From: Hormiphora californensis
Taxonomy: Eukaryota > Ctenophora > Tentaculata > Cydippida > Pleurobrachiidae
Assembly (NCBI GenBank): GCA_020137815.1
Contig: CM035360.1
Location: 1,702,077-1,766,076, forward strand
Direction of reading: 5' to 3'
Length of the DNA stretch: 64,000 nt
Shown here: positions 48,144-60,502 of the stretch, piece by piece
How positions within the stretch are numbered: the stretch's first letter is position 1
How the letters are laid out: the number at the start of each line of letters is the position of its first letter
Made by a program: the position numbers and the translations under genes
The notes under the pieces: generated by a model
What the model was told of the DNA's origin: nothing
Seen by the model: only the letters and a program-made list of their open reading frames with translations
Databases searched by the model: none

Positions 48144-51100
48144 TCACACCAAGTTGAATTCGCGGAGATGTGTGTGGAGGATGTGGTCTCGGACAGAGTT
48201 AAAAACAAATCGAATGTTTTGAGTATCAGTAGCACACGTGAAATGAGAATAGATGGGTTTAGGTGGCCGTCCTTCTACCGTTGTTGATATCGATATCTCC
48301 CTGAACATCTGAAAAAATGTACCAATTTAGTATTAAAAAACCCTTGACGATGTATATTCATATCTAAGATAACCATGTATCACAACTTCATTTTTTGAAT
48401 AGCTAGGTGACAGGAACCGACCGACACAAGTAAACAACCAATCAGAACTCGTTATTTAGGTCACGTGACTGGTTATCAGCCAATCAGGGACCAGTATTTC
48501 CTGATTCGGTCGGTTACTACTAGGTGAGTTCATTTACCTCGAGAATAAAGCTCCGTGCCTCGATGGCGTTGTGAATGTCCCCAGTGTATTGTGGGAAGTA
48601 ATCAGTTAGCTTCGATCTTAGTATCTAAAACAGAATCAATGTTTATTGGACCATGATCACACAACAACAACTAGCTCTGATCTACAATATTGAAATCAGC
48701 TGTTTTGATTGCTGTTAACTTTTTTGAATAGTCGTGGTATGCAGATATATCCAGCAGTAAATATAATCATGTGCTAATCAACTCAAAAAGCATTTAGCAA
48801 CTGCTTTCTTACGTTACATAGCTCTTGTGAGATTTATCCTGCCTGTTTTGCACATCATGGTATAATCAGATTGTTATAGTTGTACAGACTGTTTTTCAAA
48901 AAACCAAAAAAAATCAACTCACCTTTTCTTCAAAGACATCTGTTTTGTTGAGGAATATGATTAGACTGGCTCTCTGGAACCACGGGTAACAAATGATTGT
49001 TCGAAATAAGTGTAGACTCTCCTCCATTCGATTCTGAAAGATGGTTGGTTGGTTGGATGGTGAGGTTGGTTTGACCATGAGAGGCTTCCCGGATTGGGGA
49101 TTTGCCACCGCTGGGGGTTTAGATAGTGCACATGAGTGACTTTGTACTGAAAGATGTTTTACTTTTTTAGCGCTGATAGTGCAGTCGGAAATTGACGGAA
49201 CCCCAATTTACCGGGAGGATAAATTTTCTCCTATATAGAAATTTATGAAACTCTCAACTTTATGAAAACTCTGATCGAGTTGTGCCCGTTTATGGTTGTC
49301 AAGCAACTGTTGTGCAATGGATCGTATTTCTCATTTATCAAGTTCTACGGACGGCGCTTGTTAAATACATGTGCTATTAATAGCCCCCTCGTACGCCCTG
49401 ATATAGGATTCACACTGAAGCCAGCCCGGAGTAGAAGAGTACGAGCGGAGAGGGTTACTGACACAGACTTTGCTGATGATGTGGCTCTCCTAGCTGACTC
49501 AGTGGAAGATCTTGGCGTTATCATGCGGGAGGTAGAGAGTGTCTGTAAGGAGGTGGGTCTCGAGATAAACCGGGCGAAGACAGAGTTCATGGTTGAGGGT
49601 ATACCAGACCCCGGTCCTCTCCACAGCAGCGATGGCACTAGGATAAAGTTGAGCGAGGACTTTAAATATCTTGGATCATGGGTAAGGGACTCTAAAAGGG
49701 ACATTAAGGTTAGGAAGGCTAAGGCATGGAATGCGTGTCACGGGCTTAGGACTATTTGGAATTCAAAGCTGAACGACAAGATCAAGGCCAGACTCTTTGT
49801 AGCAACGGTTGAAACAGTCCTTTTGTACGGGTGCGAAAGCTGGACGCTCACCAAAGACATGGAAAGGAGTCTTAACGGTACCTACACGAGGATGCTACGG
49901 ATGGCACTAAATAAAAACCAGTACCTCCTTCAAATGAGCAATGCCACGCTGTACGGTATCGGAAATCTACCTATCCTTAGCACCAAAATAGCGGAAAGGA
50001 GACTCCGACTAGCCGGTCACGCTGTGCGTCATCCTGAACTTACGCTCAACAAGGTCATACTCTGGGAGCCTCTCCATGGAAATTCCAGGCGAGGGCGACC
50101 AAAGCAGACCTTTGTGGATGTACTCAGGCGGGACACGGGACTCAGGGAGACCTCCGAGATAGCTACTGTTATGTCTGATCGTGACGGGTGGAGAAGTGTT
50201 ATTCATGGAGTTCGGAAATACCACACGTGGAATCCGCCCTAAGTCAAGTAAGTCAAAGTCGTACGCCCTCCAGAGAATCTCAGCAGAGAGAAAAGACAGG
50301 CCAACTGATTTGCAACAATAACCACTTGCCTTGTTCGACCCCCCTCCCCACGCCCCGGGTTTGAACAAAACAAAATAACCACCAACCAAGATCTAATACC
50401 TGTGTATTGTTTTCTTGTAGAACTAGATCATATTCACTGAGGGCGGAAAGGAATATGATACTGGTGACATGTTCAAAACAGTGAATCCACTTCCTCCGTT
50501 CCCTCCGCTGCCCCCCAACGTCAATGATCCGGAAGTCAACCCTCTCCAGACAAAATACGTACTCATAGATGCCTTCTGTTGGTACCCGGGACCTGATTAA
50601 ATGAGAGTTATAGTGATCGGATTGTTTTTCAATCTCTGCTAAGCTGTCCCATGGCTTTTTGTTTTGCACTGACAGTCCTAAGCAGGAAGCACTCAGTATA
50701 CACAGCAACCGACCGGACCAAGTAAACAACCAATCAAAAACCGTTACTTAGGTCACGTGACTGGTAATCAGCCAATCAGGGACTAGTATTTCCTGGTCCG
50801 GTCGGTTCCTGAGTATACGGCTTTTTGTTTGACGTTAAATACTTTAGGATATCCAACTGTATAGTGTATACCATGAGGATGTCTTATTAGTTCTAAAACT
50901 ACCTGAGGATGTCCTGCTCGGTTGGAATGTAGTTTATCTGGACGACCCTGTGTAGCGCATCAAAGAAATATTTAGTGGAGTCTGTCAGTTGGTATTCTCT
51001 CCTCCTATCATAGCACTGCCGCACTCCATTATCCTCCCATAATGTGGCTATCGTTTCTGCAACCTGAAAACACAATGGTGTAAAATACACTGGTTCAGAT

Positions 51101-52892
51101 AGAGAGTTCTAAAGATGTTAGATTATAAGTAGGGAGAGATAGAAAACCACAGTCAGAGGAGCTCGGGAATGCGATGCTTTGTGGAACCTGCCATAAGTCA
51201 AGATTCACAGAGGGTTTATAGTTGATGTGTAATTTATGTACCTTGTTGGTGAAGATCTCTTCGATGTCTCGCTCTGAATCGTTTATATCCAAACTCTTTA
51301 TCAGAGACCGATGTACCATGGCGTTCTTCTAGAAGAAAATCAGATCGAATTTTGAAAACTGTTTTTTGAAAACACTTCAATGTTCATATAATACTTAGAA
51401 GTGGATTAGTTACTTGTTTCAGTTTGGTTTTTCAAAGTGTGCTCTGTGATGTGGTTTACCTCGTTATCGTATTGAATGTAGAGAGTGTCCATGGCGTCCA
51501 CTATTGTTACCATACTTGTTATGATGTTCCGCTTGATTATCTTCTTGTACATCACCTGTAGAGGGAGTTTTAGTCATGATGAACACTGAAAGAATAAACC
51601 TTCAGTGTGTACATTTTTTCCCTGCCCGGGTGAATCAAAGAAATATTTAGATGATCTTTTTAGCACGCACGTGCTAAAAAGATCATTCAGGGTTTAGAAA
51701 TCAGCAAATTGGCTTGGTTATCATAGCAACTGCTTTGATTACCATAGCAACCACTTGGATACCATAGCAACTAACATAGTATCAGCCAAAAATTGCTCTT
51801 TGAGTGCAAAATTCATCGGGAAATCTAGTTTTGGAGCTTAGTCATCAATTTAGCACCCATTTGTGGCAGGGAAACACCGCATTATGAATATATAATGCAA
51901 TAATTCTTGTTAGTTATAAAACAAGTCAGATTCGTTGGTCTTCTGGTCATTGTTACAACTAGAAGTCGTCCATCCCGAAGAAAAAGGGTAAGTAACCCTT
52001 AGTAACCGTTATAGTAACCCCTAGTAATCCTTAGTAACCCCTAGTAACCGTTAGCAATCCTTAGTAACCCCTAGTAATCGTTAGTAACCGTTGGTAACCC
52101 CTAGTAACCCCTAGTAATCCTTAGTAACCAGCTGTGTTACCTGATCTGATGTGTTGAATCCTTGACCGTGAATAATTCTCATCTGTTTTATAAAGGTACT
52201 CTTACCGCTCTCCCCCGTCCCTGAAATCACAATATGTAATACCGATAGTAGATTTTATCTGATATAATATCGGTAGTATAAGATTGGCGCCGTAAAGATT
52301 AAGTTGAGAACTGATTGCATTTGAGTGCCTAAGAGATTACCTAAGAGAAGAAGCTTCAACTCCTTATCCATTTCCACCTTATGCTTTTTGATGCCATTAT
52401 CGATCGCCGTACTGTTGTCCTTCTGTGCCCTCTCTTCTGCCGACATCAAACAGCTACATGCCTGTGTGAGTGAGTGAGTATGAGAGCAGCTACATTTTCT
52501 GTGTGTGAATGAGTTGCTGGTGCGTTGTGGAAAATCTCTATTATAATTTGGAGATGAACGAAGTCGAAGTGGCCGTTCGTTCAGCGGTATCTAAGCGACT
52601 GCTCCTTCATAAAACACTTTATAGGCACAAAGCTGTAAAGCTGTTATTCACACTTTTGGAACTTCCAGTGGAAGTTTGTTAATATTTTCGAATGACTTTT
52701 AACAGGCCAGTCCCCATAGTTAACAATTCAGTTGCCATGGCAACGGTTTTATTGACGTTGAAAGTGAAAGAACGGGTGGGTTATCAAAAACCCTTCCTTG
52801 AGGCGCACCCAGTGGGTGCGCTAGTGGTCCTAAATTAGGGAACCAACACATGGATTAACGAATTACATACCTTTTCCCACCACTTCGTCATG
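48144..52892 (-). CDS. Heterotrimeric G-protein alpha subunit, Gq class
   Basis: Ten exons with matching phases: 52872-52892, 52341-52461, 52141-52220, 51460-51555, 51242-51328, 50903-51063, 50400-50592, 48923-49033, 48538-48624 and 48144-48308, total 373 codons. All nucleotide-binding motifs are present: [19 protein letters not shown] (P-loop), SRVPTEGI (switch I with the ADP-ribosylation Arg and the Mg Thr), [20 protein letters not shown] (switch II with the catalytic Gln), FLNKTD (guanine specificity; NKKD in vertebrate Gq) and [13 protein letters not shown]. The C-terminus EFNLV is the Gq signature (EYNLV in mammals). Cys9 and Cys11 near the N-terminus suit palmitoylation; there is no Gly2, so no myristoylation. 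The protein would couple receptors to phospholipase C beta at the inner plasma membrane. It is somewhat longer than vertebrate Gq (about 359). Introns carry two hAT-type elements, a retrotransposon fragment and a minisatellite. It is intact. Confidence 0.95.
48413..48519. mobile_element. hAT-type miniature element, copy 5, with perfect 8-bp duplication
   Basis: 107 bp in the last Gq alpha intron; right tip GGTTACTA instead of GGTTCCTG. Flanked by CTAGGTGA at 48405-48412 and 48520-48527. The right copy of the duplication lies 11 bp from the splice donor. Confidence 0.92.
49192..49245. mobile_element. pogo/Tigger-like fragment
   Basis: GGAACCCCAATTTACCGGGAGGATAAATTT, related to the 21739 copy. 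Only one end is seen; it is directly followed by the retrotransposon fragment. Confidence 0.45.
49370..50245 (+). mobile_element. Non-LTR retrotransposon fragment, 3' half of reverse transcriptase
   Basis: One open frame reads from about 49370 to TAA at 50242. It holds the catalytic FADD box ([15 protein letters not shown]), the [14 protein letters not shown] stretch, FKYLGSWV, the thumb-like [10 protein letters not shown], and the terminal [11 protein letters not shown]…RRGRPKQTF module common in RTE/CR1-like and related elements. The 5' half (palm motifs before FADD, endonuclease) is missing, as in 5'-truncated insertions. After the stop come AAGTCAAGTAAGTCAAAG, short direct repeats seen at some non-LTR 3' ends. 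It lies antisense in a Gq alpha intron. Frame still open over 290 codons, so probably recent. Confidence 0.85.
50703..50811. mobile_element. hAT-type miniature element, copy 6
   Basis: 109 bp, tips CAGCAACCGACCGG and CCGGTCGGTTCCTG, flanked by AGTATACA and AGTATACG (seven of eight). Lies in a Gq alpha intron. Confidence 0.9.
51612..51925. mobile_element. TTTCCCTGCC-family element, shorter copy
   Basis: TTTTTTCCCTGCCCGGGTGA at the left and GGCAGGGAAA at 51867-51876 form the inverted ends; a tail ATTATGAATATATAATGCAA follows, as in the 40.7-kb copy (…TATAATGCAAATAATCTTG…). A hairpin GATCTTTTTAGCAC/GTGCTAAAAAGATC is internal. Lies in a Gq alpha intron. Confidence 0.6.
51987..52131. repeat. About 10-bp minisatellite beside a Gq alpha donor site
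   Basis: About 14 units of (C/T)TAGTAAC(C/G)(C/T)(C/T). The array starts about ten bases inside the intron from the donor of exon 52141-52220. Confidence 0.85.
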
Positions 52893-53031
52893 ATTTCAAC
52901 AGGAGACTAAAGTGCGCTCTTATTGCGTGTCTGGATAGTAGGGAGAGAATCGGGGTTATTAATACACGCGGTGGGGTTTGCAGAGATCAAATAAGGACTG
53001 TACCGTGGGCGGGTTAGAACTAAAAGCTTTC

Positions 53032-53220
53032 CGAAGCGATTTACCTGATTACTTTATCGATACCTAAGCGATTTACCTGATTACTTTATCGATACTCCGC
53101 TCAATTCAACACGGGTTAGAACTAAAAGCGATTTACCTGATTACTTTATCGATACCTAAGCGATTTACCTGATTACTTTATCGATACCTAAGCGATTTAC
53201 CTGATTTCTTTATCGATACT
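53032..53220. repeat. About 31-bp tandem repeat upstream of Gq alpha
   Basis: Five copies of AAGCGATTTACCTGATTACT, then TTATCGATACCT, in two groups separated by about 40 bp. It sits 140-330 bp before the Gq alpha ATG, so it may overlap the promoter; no TATA box seen. Confidence 0.85.
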
Positions 53221-53224
53221 TGCT

Positions 53225-54040
53225 AACTTCCATTTGCCGTGGGGCTCTCCGAATTTTCCTAGATTATATTCCTCACACTACACTCACAAACGAGGGAGAG
53301 GCTATCAACTAGTCATTGCTGGGAGGAAGTTAGAGGTAAACTGGTGTAATTGGAAGACAGAGAGCGGCAAGAGGACTCTCTCGCGGTCATTGTTATTCTA
53401 AATTACTTAAACACAGTCTTTTGTAATAGTCAAGAAGAGTCTGTGGTTAGTAACTACAGAACGCTCACTAAAATGTATAGAATGACAATATAAAAACTAG
53501 GAGTTTATAGGTGCTTGTAGTTCAACACGTGTTTCACACAACAGCTGGGCAGGTATAGACTATAATAGAGGTAGGCTGGTAGGTGAGAACAGGTCTAATT
53601 GTGTACAGGCAATATATCTGAACCTAGCCTCCTGCTGAGAGGATTATCTAATGGCCTGCAGACATGTAGGACCATGTATCCTATATACAGTCCTACTGCA
53701 GTCTACATAGATCTAAACGATATGTTAATTTCTCTCTCATCTTGTGACGAGACAATGTCGTTTTTAAAAGTTTCTAAGAATCAGTTCAGACAGATACTCA
53801 GACAATAAACCACTATTAATAAGATGCAATAACATTTACATATTATATGTTTCCTTACAATGATGGCCCAACAGGCTAATTGTTATTTCAATTATCGACA
53901 GGCTGATCTATATGTACAACAATGAAAAGACACACAAAAATGAATTAAGGATCCCCAGAAACAACATACGACTAAAGCTAAGAGAGAGAAAGAAGAAGTA
54001 GAAACTACAAGACTCTTAAAATGTAGAAGCTAGAGAGATA
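53225..54040. other. Stretch without a supported gene
   Basis: Nothing beyond ordinary AT-rich sequence. Confidence 0.4.
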
Positions 54041-54064
54041 GAGAGAGTGAGTGAAGGGATTGAA

Positions 54065-54119
<55 letters not shown>

Positions 54120-54171
54120 AATCAAGAACTTATAGCTGCTAAGATAACTACCATATATGGTATAATAACCA

Positions 54172-54900
54172 GCTGCTCCTTTAGCAAATCCTCGAACAGA
54201 GAATGAGAGGACCCTGCTCCTTTAGCAAATCCTCGAACAGAGAATGAGAGGACCCTGCTCCTTTAGCAAATCCTCGAACAGAGAATGAGAGGACCCTGCT
54301 CCTTTAGCAAATCCTCGAACAGAGATTGAGGGGACCCTGCTCCTTTAGCAAATCCTCGAACAGAGAATGAGAGGACCCTGTTCCTTTAGCAAATCCTCGA
54401 ACAGAGAATGAGAGGACCCTGCTCCTTTAGCAAACCCTCGAACAGAGTATGAGAGGACCCTGCTCCTTTAGCAAATCCTCGAACAGGAATGAGAGGACCC
54501 TGCTCCTTTAGCAAATCCTCGAACAGAGAATGAGAGGACCCTGCTCTTTTAGCAAATCCTCGAACAGGAATGAGAGGACCCTGCTCCTTTAGCAAATCCT
54601 CGAACAGAGAATGAGAGGACCCTGCTCCTTTAGCAAATCCTCGAACAGAGAATGAGAGGACCCTGCTCCTTTAGCAAATCCAGAACAGAGAATGAGAGGA
54701 CCCTGCTTCTTTAGCAAATCCTCGAACAGAGAATGAGAGCTGACCCTGCTCCTTTAGCAAATCCTCCAACAGAGAATGAGAGGACCCTGCTCCTTTAGCA
54801 AATCCTCGAACAGAGTATGAGAGGACCCTGCTCCTTTAGCAAATCCTCGAACAGAGAATGAGAGGACCCTGCTCTTTTAGCAAATCCTCGAACAGAGATT
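54172..54900. repeat. 41-bp minisatellite, about 18 copies
   Basis: Unit CTGCTCCTTTAGCAAATCCT, then CGAACAGAGAATGAGAGGACC, with rare changes. A (GA)n array at 54058-54119 precedes it. Minus-strand LLKEQGPLI readings change frame from unit to unit because 41 is not a multiple of three. Confidence 0.95.
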
Positions 54901-55131
54901 GGCAGAAAGCTCGAACATGATCGAAATTCCTAAATCCTCTCTTCCTATTCCCTGCACTGATTTCCATTCTCAAATACCACACGTCAAGGACATCAAGGAC
55001 GTCATGGGTTTTAGATTCAATGACATGGTCGGCATCTGATAGTGGGAAATGATCGAATCGACTACTACGGAATGACTTAGTGTGAAATGTCCTCAACAGA
55101 CCTTGGTTTTTTGTTTGTTTGTTGGTGACTG

Positions 55132-55310
55132 CTGCGTATGGAGGGCTGCACCGAATACGCCCTCTATGGACAGCCAGCCACTCTGCTGGAGCAGGGTCAA
55201 TCGGTTGATGCAGAGCATGTTTCCCGGACGTTCCAGGAAGACCGTGGTCAACAACTGAGCAGTGAGAGCTGCACGATCTCGATATGGGTATTTTATTTAT
55301 TCTAGGCTTT
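55132..55310. other. Coding-like stretch, strand undecided
   Basis: Plus: ATG 55137 or so, reading MEGCTEYALYGQPATLLEQG, QSVDAEHVSRTFQED, to TAG, 58 codons. Minus over the same bases: RAALTAQLLTTVFLERPGNM, LCINRLTLLQQSGWL, open over about 55 codons with a CAG near the end. Both look protein-like; neither is recognised. Base composition is less AT-rich than the flanks. Confidence 0.35.
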
Positions 55311-55319
55311 CCAAGGTGG

Positions 55320-55735
55320 TAAAAGTGTGTGTTGCTCCATGACGTAAAAGGCTTTTAGCAGTTTACCGTACGCATAGTCATCTTTTAGCACGTCTTATTG
55401 CCGTATGTTAATCCAGCGAACAGGGACTTTTGTTGGATAAACTAAACGTGTACAATGTACACTGTACACATCATGATTCATGAAATGTGGTCAATGATTA
55501 ATGCTATTCAGTTATGAATGGATGAATCCTAAAAAGATCAAATTAGGTTATATTCTCAAGTTCATTGTAATGGATCCACGGTCCTATCTATTAAATTGCC
55601 CCAACAATAATCAAAGTTCCAAAGAAAACCAATACGAACACGCTGCGGTAATTATTAACTAACACATGAAATGTTAATTTTTCATTTATTCTAGTTTTTC
55701 GGGGAAATGCATTTTTTCTCTATCCTAGTATCTTT
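55320..55735. other. Stretch without a supported gene
   Basis: AT-rich, nothing seen. Confidence 0.4.
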
Positions 55736-55910
55736 CTCTCTCTCCCTGCATCCCTCCATGCTCTCGCTCGCTCTCTTCCCCGCTCACACTCTCCCCATTT
55801 CTCCCCCAGCTTCTCTCTCTCTCTCTCTTTCTTCCCCGCTCTATCTCTAGCAAGGTTGCGATTTATTACTGTGTGAAACAGTCTACCATATTTGAGCTAA
55901 ACGACCCACG

Positions 55911-55913
55911 AGA

Positions 55914-55991
<78 letters not shown>

Positions 55992-56032
55992 GAGAGAAAG
56001 AGAGAAAGAGAGAAGGAGAGAGTGAGAGAGAT
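55911..56032. repeat. (GA)n microsatellite
   Basis: GA array with AAAGAGAG steps at the right end. Confidence 0.94.
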
Positions 56033-56248
56033 GGCCCTCCTAGTGCTAGAAGATTGAAAGCGAAAGACTTGGTGATCGAAGAAAAGGGAGAAATGGTGAG
56101 GAAGAGGGATGTATTCAATCGTAGGAATAGAAAAAGAGAAATTGAAAAAAAGTAGAAGAAATTCAAGTATGAGATTGACAACTATTAAAGAAGGAGGAAG
56201 CGGATAAAAAGCACATAAGGGGAAACGTTATTTGCTGAATTACTTAGA

Positions 56249-56330
56249 CAGTCAAACCTCGATTTACCGGACCTCCATTTACCGGACGGATATATTTCAC
56301 TCGATTTAGGAAATTAGCAATATTTTACCG
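56249..56330. mobile_element. pogo/Tigger-like end
   Basis: ACAGTCAAACCTCGATTTAC, CGGACCTCCATTTACCGGAC: the clearest copy of the terminal motif. The opposite end is not found. Confidence 0.55.
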
Positions 56331-56339
56331 TTCCCATTT

Positions 56340-57019
56340 CCTGTTCCTTTGTACAATCGTTCTTGCCTAGCTAGTCGGACTCTGATTTATAGGGATCCTC
56401 GAGGGTCGGGAATATGATAAGTCATAAGTGCCATTGATTGAATAGTGTAAAATATAATGAGATCGATACCCTCAAAAATTGCTTTTAATGTGTTCTCATA
56501 GGGGAACAGCTTATTGAATGTACCTAGTCATCTTGATCTAGAGCAATCGTTCATTATACTTGCCAAGCTAGACTGCCATTCATAAAAAGGGGTTGAACAA
56601 AACAAAACTTTCGAACAAAATGAGCACACGTAGAAGACGCCTCCCACCGAGAGTGCTCAACTGGTTACCCGAGAGCGAATAACAAAGGGAAACGATTGAA
56701 ATGTTAACCATTTGAATCTTTTCCCTATGTGAATAAAATAAGCATAAAATGTAATATGAAAGGTAGCCTCATAGAAACCCAAGAGTCGCGGCAGACGAGT
56801 GGAAGGTTGCTTTTAGCGAACAAATAACGAATGTTTTACATGTTAGAAAATGTAATGAATGTAATAATGATAATACATGTTAGAATAGGAGAGGGAAGGA
56901 TAAAATTATGATATGTGTAGTTATAGAAAGGAAGACAAAGAAAGAAGCAAGGGTAATTAATTAATACCAAAACCTCCTTTCTCTTCAGCTGGGCTCATAC
57001 AACACATGCAATTTCTCCC
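56340..57019. other. Stretch without a supported gene
   Basis: Nothing recognised; a GGGGTTGAACAAAACAAAAC phrase at 56588 matches the short GTTCGACCC/GGGTTTGAAC family. Confidence 0.4.
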
Positions 57020-57023
57020 CACC

Positions 57024-57474
<451 letters not shown>

Positions 57475-57669
57475 TCTCCTCCTTTCTATCTCCAAAACTT
57501 TCCTTGTCCTTTCTTCCATTTATCTCAGTCAATAGTAAGTTTCAGAAACCCTACAACATCATATTTTACCAATTACTACGAATCATATTGTAGCAATATA
57601 TTAGTGCTACTATTTACCATGGTGAGTCAGGAACTACAAACACAAACACAGTTGTCTCATAAAAGACTG

Positions 57670-57862
57670 TCCGAACCGGGCCGTTACAGCGCCGCTTGTA
57701 GTCGCATTACCGTAATGGAAATACAGTAATGAGACGCACACCTTGCAGCAAAAAGTGCATGTGTTCAGCACGTACTAGCGCCCTGATTGGCCACGGTTGC
57801 GTGTCTTCATACTGTATCTCCGTTTTCCATTACCGTTTTCCCTCTACAAGCGACCGGGTTAC
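57670..57862. mobile_element. Miniature element with GCTTGTAGT ends, copy 1
   Basis: Left GTTACAGCGCCGCTTGTAGT; right TACAAGCGACCGGGTTACAG. Inner bases ATTACCGTAATGG and CCATTACCG extend the inverted repeat. Non-coding. Confidence 0.7.
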
Positions 57863-58030
57863 AGTTTTAGTATGACAAAAAATGCAGCGGATGGCTCGTT
57901 ATGCCTATGTTTGGCACCTTTATTTTTGCCTAGCGGTAGAGGACCTATACCGTCAATTTGCTTTGAAAGCGCTTTTGAAAATTGATATTTGCACCTTAAA
58001 CAACACACACTTTGTCACATCACATAGTAA

Positions 58031-58156
58031 TACAGTCAGACCCCGATTTAGTGGCCCCCGATTTAGTGGCAGGATTTTTTCCCCCGAAATAGGAAATTAA
58101 CATTATTTGACCCCGATTTAGTGGCACCCCGATTTAGTAGCAGGATTTACAGTCGT
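58031..58156. mobile_element. pogo/Tigger-like miniature element
   Basis: TACAGTCAGACCCCGATTTA start; the phrase CCCCGATTTAGTGGC occurs four times, with CCCCCGAAATAGGAAATTAA between. Same layout as 21739 and 49192. Confidence 0.55.
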
Positions 58157-58649
58157 CATGTGATCATAATTTGAACCAAACTCGAATTTTACTCGATTCT
58201 AAAAATAGAAAAAACAGATGAAAAATGAATTCAATTCGATGGTCAGATAATTTTACAAAATTACACATTTTACAAAATTACACAAACTATAATAATAAAA
58301 CCTACAAAATTTACATGCTGTAAAAAACCTGTAAAAGTATTAAAAAGTGATGGCCTAGAATGACAACGGAACTAAAAATGTTCTTCTGTCAAAGGAGACC
58401 CCAAAAGGGATAATGATGGAGCCCCCCGCACCATGCCGAGAGTTTAGAGAGAAAAAGAGAGGCGAGAGAGAGGCGAGAGAGAGAAGCATATATTCACATT
58501 TAATCAAAGGCGGAGCTGGTCGAGAGGACACTATCAAAAAAAACCAAACCTGTGCTGAAATCCGGAATTTATCTGGTTTTTGTCCCCCCGGCCCCCACTA
58601 GAGATATTTTGTAAACGTTATATTTCTAACACCTTCTCTTTTCTCCTAG

Positions 58650-58821
58650 GAAACGTAGAACCGCTGATGAGGGAGATATTATAAGGAAACCCCCAGCAAA
58701 CCGGACTGGTGTATTTGACAAAGGCCATTGTGTAAACAGATGTAAAGAGCTACTGTTTGAAGTGGATATTATCATTATGAGAGACGCTGCTAATAGCTCT
58801 AATCAATGTGGCTATTGCTGA
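58650..58821 (+). CDS. Candidate terminal coding exon, unrecognised
   Basis: Strong acceptor ttctcttttctcctag, then 57 codons to TGA: KRRTADEGDIIRKPPANRTG, VFDKGHCVNRCKELLFEVD, ending QCGYC. The final CGYC has the spacing of a CaaX box, but several Cys could equally be disulphide-bonded. Upstream exons are not identified. Confidence 0.45.
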
Positions 58822-59069
58822 GATATTGTAAATGTCTATCAAACTGTCAGGGATCTTGCCCTCAGGGCCGGGGATTGTAGGAGAGAATATTTTTCTTAGA
58901 ACTCAGACTGGGTACAAACTACTACTTGCTACAATCGATTGAGATTTGAGAGAGAGACAATACAATATGAATGACAAGAATGTCTGTGGCCGTTTGTTGT
59001 AGATCTTCGGCTACTGCTGACAGCTTTTCCGCTAAAAACACGAGCCGAGTGTATCTTGAGTGATACATA

Positions 59070-59320
<251 letters not shown>

Positions 59321-59373
59321 ATGCCTTTTCTCTGTATTTTATCTTTCTCTCTCACTCATATCTTTTTTCTGAC

Positions 59374-59592
59374 CAGTGCAGCTTTACACGGTCGCTTGTA
59401 GTGGGAATACTGTAAATGGAAAACGGAGACACTGTATGAAGACGCGCAACCGCGTCCAATCGGCGCGGTAGTACGTGCTGACCACAAAGTACTTTTAACA
59501 GATTGTTGACAAAAGCACTCGCGCGTTACGCAAATTCCGCGCAGATTACTGTATTCTGCGTTACAGTATTTTCACTGCAAGCAGCACTGTTA
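59374..59592. mobile_element. Miniature element with GCTTGTAGT ends, copy 2
   Basis: Left CAGCTTTACACGGTCGCTTG; right ACTGCAAGCAGCACTGTTA. The interior, including GGAAAACGGAGACACTGTAT, matches copy 1 in reverse complement, so the two copies are inverted relative to each other. Confidence 0.7.
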
Positions 59593-59599
59593 GCGAAAT

Positions 59600-60500
59600 G
59601 AAACACACACAGCTTGTAATTTGAATGGGGAAGGAGTGCAGTATGGCTTATTAATGATTTTAGGGCGGGGACCTTTAGATCTTTCTTGAACTAGCATGAT
59701 TTTAACCGTTGCCATTTGGCGGGTTGTACCAGTGTGCTCAGAGCGGGTATGCTGGCGGGTGAGGGCGGGTGTTAGTTTTGTGCAAAAGAAAGTCAAATGA
59801 GAGTGAGCACAGTTATCTAAATGTATTTCATTTATTGTTTTATTTTATTATTTTCGTTTACAAACACCTTGTTTTGCAATAATTGTCTAACGGGTAAAGA
59901 ATAATAACAGGTTAATGTACACGTAACACAATTCATAGCGGTGTCCGCCAAATACGGAGTATTATATTTTATTTCAATTTCTATGTTGTGGCGGAAGAAT
60001 TATCTCGTGAAACTATATCGATATATATATTTGAGTTGTTAGAAGATATCTTTCAAACTCCAAGTTCATCGTTGGCTTGCTAGAATCTAGATTGAAATAA
60101 TAATGTATCATATAATAGTTCTGTATTTCATTGTTTAACTCAAATACACTGCACACGTTCTGACACTATATATACATAGTGTCATTCCAAAGTCATTGCA
60201 AATCCCCCATCTCATTTCTCTCTACACTCTCCCTCTACCCCATTACTGTCCTCCACAGTCATGATGTCATGATCACTCAGATTCAATACCGGCCATTACC
60301 AGAGTAGATTCAACTTTCAATACCGGCCACTATCATATCACTTATCAAAGTAGTTAGTAGATTCAATACCGGCCACTATCACTTATCAAAGTAGATTCAA
60401 TACCGGCCACTATCCGTATTTAGAACAGTAATGGGAGAGATAGAGAATATCACGCGTCATCTCTCTCTATCTCCCTTTCTAATATCTTTCTCTCTCCCTC
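59600..60500. other. 3' flank of the Pro/Gln-rich gene
   Basis: The phrase GATTCAATACCGGCCACTATC is repeated four times at 60285-60410. Otherwise nothing. Confidence 0.4.
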
Positions 60501-60502
60501 TT

